A stretch of 64,000 bases of DNA from Bidens hawaiensis (Eukaryota > Streptophyta > Magnoliopsida > Asterales > Asteraceae): the NCBI GenBank assembly GCA_021521415.1, contig JAIQDT010001942.1, positions 1 through 64,000 on the forward strand. Reading direction: 5' to 3'. The notes beneath the pieces were generated by a model. It made no database searches. It had not been told where the DNA came from and saw only the letters and a program-made list of their open reading frames with translations. Positions 57,458 through 64,000 of this stretch are shown here, piece by piece. A program made the position numbers and the translations under genes. Numbering within the stretch: the first letter of the stretch is position 1; every line of letters begins with the position of its first letter.

Positions 57458-58237
57458 GTGTCTACCTCTTCTACACACAGCTGCATATGCCAATACTACC
57501 TGCCCGGAAAGTTTTAGTTGCCAGATTTTGGTCCGTTCAAGTTCCCTTTTTACAATTCTACCGATACTAGATGTGGTTTGATCAAGATCAACTATACTTC
57601 GGGTAACTAGACTGTTCAAATCGGAGACCAATCATATGAGATTATTGGCAAGCATATTATTGGTCCTTATGTCTCCATCCAAAACAATACATTTCAAAAA
57701 CTTGTTGAAACAAAAAGCTGTGAGGCATTATAATAGCTACAACAGATGCAAAGACCACAACTACTACTATATGCTTTTCAGCAGTCCTACATCAGTCCCA
57801 AGTGATATCCTAGATAGTTGTGAGGTGATACAGTTGCCAAGGAGAGTACATGGCCAAGTATCTAATCACACCGAAGTATTTTCTCTTCTCACTTCTCAAT
57901 TTTCAATTCGTTTTTCTAACATCTTCTTGTAATGAGTGTTCAGATGCCAAAAAGGGTATTATGGCTTCTTTTCACCATTTGTCTCTCCTTTACTATCCTA
58001 TGTGTGGCTTATCCTTCGTTGTTTGATTACTGCAGGAAAACAAGTCCAAAAATGGATATTGATCCTAGGTAAACTACCTCGATCTTCAATATCTATTTCT
58101 TTGTAAATTTATGTTGTTAAATACATGATAATATTGGTTGTGTCATTTAAGTATGGCTATGTTGTTTAATATCTAATAACTGTTGTAAAAAATGTGTGCA
58201 TGTACAATCTAATACTACAATTCTGCCAAGTATAACA

Positions 58238-58551
58238 TATAGAGAATACAAGAAGATAATAATTGATAAAGCTTTTCACACTTATTCATTGATAATTGTA
58301 CATTCTTATACAGTAAGGAAAAGCATGATTAAAGGGATTCATATATGCACATTCCATTGTTTATGCAATCACAATAAATGTAAAAATACAAATAGATGAA
58401 TGCCATAATTATGTTGGAGGAAATAATGATTGTGCATAATTTATGCATTTTCCTATGCAATCACAATAAATGTAAAAATACAAATAGATGAATGTCATAA
58501 TTATGTTGGAGGAAATAATGATTGTGCTTAATTTATGCATTTTCCTTAATA
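58238..58551 (-). mobile_element. Left LTR (3' LTR) of an Ale-like copia element
   Basis: The LTR runs TATAGAGAATAC to CCTTAATA and is preceded by target duplication TAACA (58233-58237). It is 314 bases against 220 for the right LTR, because about 94 bases (TATGCAATCACAATAAATG onwards) are tandemly duplicated inside it. On the minus strand a CTTGAGGGAGCA purine tract adjoins it. Ends are TA...TA, not TG...CA. Confidence 0.82.
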
Positions 58552-58841
58552 TGCTCCCTCAAGATGGACGGTTTTGTGATAAGTCCAATCTTGGATTTAA
58601 GGTGATGAAATCTCGGTCTTGGAAGTGGTTTAGTGAGAGCATCTGCCAGTTGGTCGTCTCCAGAAATGTGTGTTACCCTGATGGAGCGATCATAGACTTT
58701 TTCCCGAATGAAATGAAAAGCGAGTGCAAGATGCTTCATACGAGAGTGAAAGACCGGGTTTGCAGAGTATTGTATTGCACTTAAGTTGTCACAAAAGATG
58801 GTTGGAGTTATTATGGATGTAAAACCAAGTTCCTTTAGCAA
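58533..58841 (-). pseudogene. Ale-like copia RNase H domain
   Basis: It reads MLKELGF, FCDNLSAIQYSANPVFHSRMKHLALAFHFIREKV and ADALTKPLPRPRF, the C-terminal RNase H of a copia polyprotein. It ends just inside the 3' LTR. A frameshift separates it from the preceding part near 58860-59000. Confidence 0.83.
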
Positions 58842-59009
58842 CGATTTGAGCCAAATGATCTCAGTTGTAATAGAAGCTACGGCACGAAATTCAGCTTCCG
58901 TTGATGAGCGTGCAAGAGTGGTTTGCTGTTTGGAGCTCCATGCAATGGGGTTTGACCCGAGATAGACGATGTAACCGGTAGTGCTTCTATAATTATCTTT
59001 GTCACCCGC

Positions 59010-60060
59010 CTAATCAGCGTCGGTGAATCCATGAAGCTGTAACGGTGAAATTTTTATTATTAAGAGACCTTTATTAATTGAACCATGCAGATACCTTAGT
59101 AACCGCTTTAGGGCACTCCAATGTGTTGAACTTGGTTGATGTATGAATTGTGACAGTTTGTTGACGGTGAAAGCGATGTCAGGCCGTGTGAGAGATAAAT
59201 ATTGTAATGCACCAACAATTGCTCTATATTCTATTGCTGTGGTGAGACGTGTTCCTCCGTGCAAGGTGATGGGTTCAGAGCATGTAATTGGTGTGGCTAT
59301 TGGTTTACACTCACTCATATTGGCACGGCGAAGGATATCGTTTATATATTTGGATTGTGAGAGTAAGAGACCATGTGGGTGAGGTAGGACCTCGATGCCA
59401 AGAAAATAAGATAGATCACCAAGATCCTTTAAAGAGAACTTAGTGGAGAGAGTAGAGATAAAATTAGTGATGATTTGATTAGAAGGACCGGTGACAATAA
59501 TGTCATCTACATAGACAAGGATGAAGATGGGAGAAGAACCGCTTGTTTGGATAAACAATGATGGATCCGATACGGTGGGTTTGAAGTGTTGGGAATGGAG
59601 ATAAGCTTTGAGTTCTTCATACCATGCTCGAGAGGTTTGGCGTAAGCCGTAGATAGCCTTATTTAGCTTACAAACATGGGATGGGTAGGACGGATTAATG
59701 AATCCGGGAGGCTGTGCCATGTACACGTCTTCCGTTAAGGTTCCTTGAAGGAAGGCGTTATTAACATTCGAGTTGGCGAAGATTCCACTGATGTGAGACG
59801 GCAAGGGAGAGAATGAGACGAAGGGTTTCGGGTTTGATAACCGGACTAAAGGTTTCGCCAAAATCAATGCCCGGCCTTTGGTGGAAACCTTTGGCGACAA
59901 GACGCGCTTTAAGGCGTTCGATTGAGCCGTCCGGTTTGTATTTTGTTCGGAACACCCACTTGCTTCCAACAAGATTAGGAGTGGATGCGGAAGGGACGAG
60001 AGTCCATGTGTGATTATTTTGTAAAGCTTCAAACTCTTGAGTCAGGGCATTGCACCACAA
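59010..60060 (-). pseudogene. Ale-like copia reverse transcriptase
   Basis: The N-terminal part (60060-59761) has NHTWTLVPS, SKWVFRTKYKPDGSIERLKARLVAKGF and PGIDFGETFSPVIK. After a frameshift near 59780 it continues with NNAFLQGTLTEDVYMAQPPGF, KAIYGLRQTSRAWYEELK and catalytic LVYVDDIIVTG, then DLGDLSYFLGIEV and RPDIAFTVNKLSQF. The catalytic YVDD is intact. The style fits the Ale/Retrofit branch. Confidence 0.87.
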
Positions 60061-60191
60061 AGGGTGTTTTAGAGCTTGAGTAATTATAGAAGGTTCGGTA
60101 ATGGGTCCTTTTGTTGCGGTATATAATTGAAAATTTTTGTTGTGGTAGCGTGGATTAGGCTTGCGGATTCTGGTAGAAGTGGTGGGTGGGA

Positions 60192-61463
60192 TTAGTTGAA
60201 TGGTATTTGATGTTGGGTTGGTAGAAGAGGTTGGGTTGTCGGGTGAAATTGGGTGGGGCTGTCCGTGGGTGTAAGGCTTGGGTTGGCAAGAGGTGTTGGG
60301 CTATTGGGAGGCATTGAGCTGTTGCATTGAGTTGCTATGGGGTTAATGCTTGGATTTTCGGTAGATGGTGGGGATGTATCAGTTACATGTTGTGAGGTAG
60401 TGAGTGGAGAGTTTGTGGATAGTATAGAAATATTTATAGGAAACCAAGAAGTGGAGTCCGGATGTGGGGGGTCTGGATTGTTTGTGATGGTTGCATAAGG
60501 GAATTCATCTTCAACGAATTCGATATGTCTAGATGTGTAGATTTTATTTATGAGAGGATCGAGGGCATAATAGGCACTTTGAGATGATGAATAACCAACA
60601 AAAATGCATGGTTTAGATTTTAGGTGAAGTTTGTGGGGGGGCGTATGGGCGAAGCCACGGATAACAAAGACAACCAAAACTCCTTAGTTTACTATAGTTT
60701 GGGTGTTTGCTAAATAGACGATGGTAGGGGGAGGTGTTTTGGAATGTTGGTGTGGGGAGGCAGTTTATTAGATAAGCTGCGGTGGTGAATGCCAAAGGCT
60801 AAAAGTGGGAGGGTGATTTGGCGTGTGATAGAAGAGAGAGGCAGGTTTCGACAATGTGACGATGTCTACGCTCGGCATAGCCATTGTGCTCGGGTGTATG
60901 AAGGAGAGAAGTAAGATGTGAGACACCTTTCGATTGAAGGTAGGATGTAAGTTTTATGTATTCTCCTCCGTTGTTTGAGAAGAGTTGGTTGATGGTTGTT
61001 TGAAATTAATTTTCAACTAGGTTTTGAAAGCGAATGAACGTAGATAAAGAATCAGATTTGTTTTTAATTGGATATAACCATATGTATTTAGTGTAGTGGT
61101 CGACAAATATAATGTAATATTTGAATCCGTCAAAGGACGTGATTGGTGATGACCATACATCAGAAAATATTAGATCTAGGGGTGCTTTAGAAGGTACGCT
61201 TGATTGATAGAATGGTAATTTTTGGCTCTTGTGTATTGGCAAGAGTTACAATTATTATGTGAATTTGAAATGTAAGAAATAAAGGAAGATAAAGATTTCA
61301 AAGTCTTATTATTTGGATGGCCCAAACGATGGTGCCAATACTTAGACTTTGTCTTTTGCAATGAGAAAATTGTGGGGGCATTTGAGGGGGGTGAAGAGCG
61401 TATTTCATATATCCCGTTTTGTGCCGTGCCTTTGAGAAGAGGGGTTTTGGAACATGGGTCCAT
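60192..61463 (-). pseudogene. Ale-like copia integrase
   Basis: The zinc-finger part reads WHHRLGHPNNKTLKSL and CNSCQYTRAKNY. The core has LIFSDVWSSP (first Asp) and IIFVDHYTKYIWLYPIKNKSD. The second catalytic Asp, expected in SDNGGEY, reads SNNGGEY (about 60980), so integrase should be inactive. The Glu region NGYAERRHRHIVE lies near 60860. 60795-60192 holds TAAYLINCLPTP, the FGCLCYPWLRPYAP block and a Ser/Pro-rich linker. Several frameshifts break the frame. Confidence 0.82.
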
Positions 61464-61538
61464 TATGACAAAAACAGAATCATAAACTTAATTTTAAATT
61501 TATTATCTTGGCACAATCGGGATATAGAAATGATACTT

Positions 61539-62143
61539 CTAGATATTGAGGGAACGCAAAGAACATGCTTTAATATCAACGGAGTGGTTTGTGTGTGGAT
61601 TACGAATATGAGTTATAGTAAGTGACAAACTGTCGCCGATTATGAGATCATCGGTGCCATCATAAGGGGTATGAAGGGACAATGCGTTTAGGTCATTTGT
61701 CACATGATGTGACGCGCCAATATCAAGTAGCCAATTTATTTGTGTTGGGCTGTTTTGTACACTCATCGTGTGCACCTGTGGTGATACTTTTGAGACCTGT
61801 ACATTACAAGTAAATGGCGTTGTAACCGCGTTAGTAAACATTTTGTTGAACGAGCTACAATTTGCAATGGTATGTCCTCGGGTATGACACCATTGGCAAC
61901 GACCAAGGAATGGCCGGTTCCCACTAGAAGTGGCTGTGTTTTGTGGAGTTGGTAAAAGAGGTGACTGTGATAGGTGACCAGCCCTATTTTCATTGCTATG
62001 GCAGCTGTGGGCGGCAGTGGGTGGTGCATAGGTGGGTTTAGTATATGGGATTGTGAAGAAGGGAGGAGGTTCTCTGCCATGGTAATGAAAATTAGGACAG
62101 TAGTGATGAGAAGGAGATGGAGGCTGAGAAAAAAAATTAACAT
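61539..62143 (-). pseudogene. Ale-like copia gag end and protease
   Basis: On the minus strand a zinc knuckle CQWCHTRGHTIANC lies at about 61850-61900. The protease WLLDIGASHHVTND (usually DSGAS) follows near 61720. The N-terminal capsid is largely missing: only about 240 bases separate the knuckle from the primer-binding site at about 62155. The gag is therefore internally deleted. Confidence 0.72.
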
Positions 62144-62146
62144 AGG

Positions 62147-62159
62147 CTCTATGATACCA
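62147..62159 (-). promoter_or_regulatory. Primer-binding site of the Ale-like copia element
   Basis: On the minus strand TGGTATCATAGAGC abuts the right LTR end. It resembles the initiator-Met site TGGTATCAGAGC with a small insertion. Confidence 0.7.
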
Positions 62160-62379
62160 TATAGAGAATACAAGAAGATAATAATTGATAAAGCTTCACA
62201 CTTATTCATTGATAATTGTACATTCTTATATAGTGAGGAAAATCATGATTAAAGGGATTCATATATGCACATCCCATTGTTTATGCAATCACAATAAATG
62301 TAAAAATACAAATAGATGAATGCCATAATTATGTTGAAGGAAATAATGATTGTGATTAATTTATGCATTTTCCTTAATA
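62160..62379 (-). mobile_element. Right LTR (5' LTR) of an Ale-like copia element
   Basis: 220 bases, TATAGAGAATAC to CCTTAATA, followed by target duplication TAACA (62380-62384). It matches the left LTR with scattered substitutions and lacks its 94-base duplication. Confidence 0.83.
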
Positions 62380-62384
62380 TAACA

Positions 62385-63147
62385 TACCAAGGTTTGTTAA
62401 TTAGGTAGTAGACATAAATAATTTTCACAAATGGATCCATTATTCTAATGGACTATTGGATTTTGATAATCCCAATTTGACCTATTGGACAGTGCTAAAC
62501 CCAACTTAAAAAATATTTTCTGGCAGTCTCAGCTTTTAACCTATTTTCCTATAGCAATCTTATATGTACTTTCTATGTCACCAAGAAACTAAGAAAATTT
62601 CCAAAATAGCCCCTTTTAGAGAGAGAGAGTCCCCAATAGCCATTTTTTCTTCAAAATGTTTTAGAATTTGGACTGTCAAGACGCATTAGGAAAAAATAAA
62701 AATAAAGAGGGAGCATGCCAAATTTCGAAAGAAAGTCAGGTAGGAGACGAGATTTGGGGAAATAATGAAGGTAAAGTCCAATTTCTTTTGTAATCTTGGA
62801 GCAAAAGTTCATAATTTTTCAAAACTTTTTTTTTTCAAAAAACCGTCTTGAGAGACTGTTTTTTTATGTTTCCTACCTTTCCCGTCCATATTTTCAAATT
62901 CTTGGAAAAATATATTTTTTACAATTATACCCCTGAACCACCACCACCACCTTGAACCACCACCATCACCGACGCTGTCGACCCCACCCCATCACCACCA
63001 CCGACGCCGTCGGTCCCACCCCATCACCACCACCGTAGTTATTTCATAAGTTTACCATTATCATGTGAAAGTTGCAAGTGTGCTCTCATAAGAAAGAAAC
63101 CATATGTTATTATGTGAGAACCTTTAATTTTGGTGAGTAATATTATT
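62385..63147. other. Non-coding stretch after the copia element
   Basis: It should be the rest of the pseudogene's second intron or intergenic DNA. No kinase coding sequence is recognisable. A CCCCATCACCACCACCG-containing unit of about 30 bases is repeated at 62970-63035. Confidence 0.45.
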
Positions 63148-64000
63148 GTCACAGCCCCGGCCCCTATACCTCGGGAGGAGAGCCGTGAACGTTGAGTGGT
63201 GGTATCGGTGTTTATTAAAATAATTTACAGCGGAATATTTCATCAGAACCGTAGTTAGGAAAAATTGATCAGAGTTATAAAACACCGTATTTCTTATTTC
63301 ATAAACTAGGATAAAAACCCATTTTTATACAAACATAAATTTTATAGGGATAAACCATAATTTACAAAACACGTTTCTTTATTCTGGTGACAAGCTACTT
63401 ATTTAAGTTGGAAGCCTGCAGACATCATTCCTTTGTCTCTAACAAGTCACTTGAAACATGTTTAAAAATATTTGATCAGCAGGAAATACTGGTGAGGACA
63501 TTCATTTATAAATGACACATTTTACAATTACAACATTAAGATGTTTTTACATCTGCCTGCTTACAAATTACCAAAAGGTACTTGTCACTCGACCGTATCT
63601 ATGACTGTGGTCATATTATTTATTGGCTAAGACTTGTCCAATAAGTAACATGTAATAGCCCAGTAGGCAAGCCTTGTATACAAAACCCACAATACCAGTA
63701 GTAACCATCCCGTAAGTCTACAGCGACTTAATCATTGTAATGTATTTAAAATCCTTTGAAAATATTTGGACTATCTGTCATGAGTTTAATGGGTTTAGAA
63801 AAGCATCATGACAGCATTGGAAAATCAGTTGTTTCACGCAAATGTGAGTTGTGCAAAAAAAAAAATCGAATGTCTCACCTTGCAAGTTTATATTTAACAA
63901 GCCTTCTGATGTCAAGCACCTAGATTAAGCACAATGTAATATATCTATATTAGTATAAACCCATAATTATAACGATAATCACGAGACATGAAACTTTACA
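63148..64000. mobile_element. Probable LTR of another gypsy element, cut by the window end
   Basis: TGTCACAGCCCCGGCCCC resembles the terminal TGTAACACCCCGAC of the LTR at 18836. The sequence that follows has no coding capacity and is of LTR-like composition. No primer-binding site is visible to its left, so orientation and completeness are open. Confidence 0.4.

Larger units (their letters stand above)
47483..58068 (+). pseudogene. Decayed LRK10/WAK-like receptor gene split by a Tat gypsy element
   Basis: A paralogue of the gene at 37484-45915. A start-like ATGATG region precedes GTGTC (47510-47514). After the 9.9 kb insertion GTGTC recurs at 57458-57462, and the text resumes as LPLLHTAAYANTTCPESFSC in the signal-peptide/first-Cys region. 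Further matches are TDTRCGLIKI, ETKSCEAL and SCEVIQLPR. It carries a frameshift after CPESFSC, stops after TSGN and after CEAL, and a deletion in the middle. A micro-exon homologue lies at 58036-58068, with AG before and GT after. The next intron holds a copia element and no kinase exon is found before the window end. Confidence 0.8.

Overview
This window is plant nuclear DNA. The evidence is spliceosomal introns in a PP2C phosphatase gene and in a wall-associated/LRK10-type receptor kinase gene, plus a dense load of Ty3-gypsy and Ty1-copia retrotransposons, MITEs and Helitron ends. The gene families and LTR style suggest a eudicot, plausibly Asteraceae; the family assignment is a guess. About 85% of the window is repeats.

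Layout. 1-14311: a chromodomain-bearing Ty3-gypsy element in the tandem form LTR-internal-LTR-internal-LTR (first LTR cut by the window edge). Both gag-pol copies are dead and share the same lesions. 14312-21381: a Tork/Tnt1-like copia element on the minus strand. Its right LTR was split by a second gypsy element, of which a 2.5 kb LTR and a leader survive, and a deletion then fused the two. 21602-22386: a Tourist/Harbinger-like MITE. 22825-30681: a train of about ten short elements joined almost only by (TA)n tracts, including one non-autonomous Helitron. 32468-33816: two hAT-like MITE-type elements.

Genes. 34694-36780 (+) is an apparently intact eight-exon PP2C gene of the Arabidopsis At1g47380 (PP2C 12) type, with one GC-AG intron. 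37484-45915 (+) is a receptor-like kinase gene (GUB_WAK ectodomain, transmembrane segment, kinase). Its first exon is split by a young 3.9 kb non-autonomous LTR element, and its DFG motif reads YFG. 47483-58068 (+) is a decayed paralogue, split in the signal-peptide region by a 9.9 kb Tat-lineage gypsy element. An Ale-like copia element (58238-62379) lies in its second intron. No kinase exon is visible before the window end, where a further LTR seems to start at 63148.

How the parts relate. Two neighbouring receptor-kinase paralogues were hit independently in their ectodomain exons, while the adjacent phosphatase is intact. Excising the 3.9 kb element and one target copy restores the frame of the first paralogue exactly. 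The Tat element carries, antisense to its pol, an intron-bearing gene remnant with a coiled coil and acidic tail. This and the TA-anchored MITE train are the least ordinary structures here. Exon boundaries and element ends were read by eye; no database search was possible.
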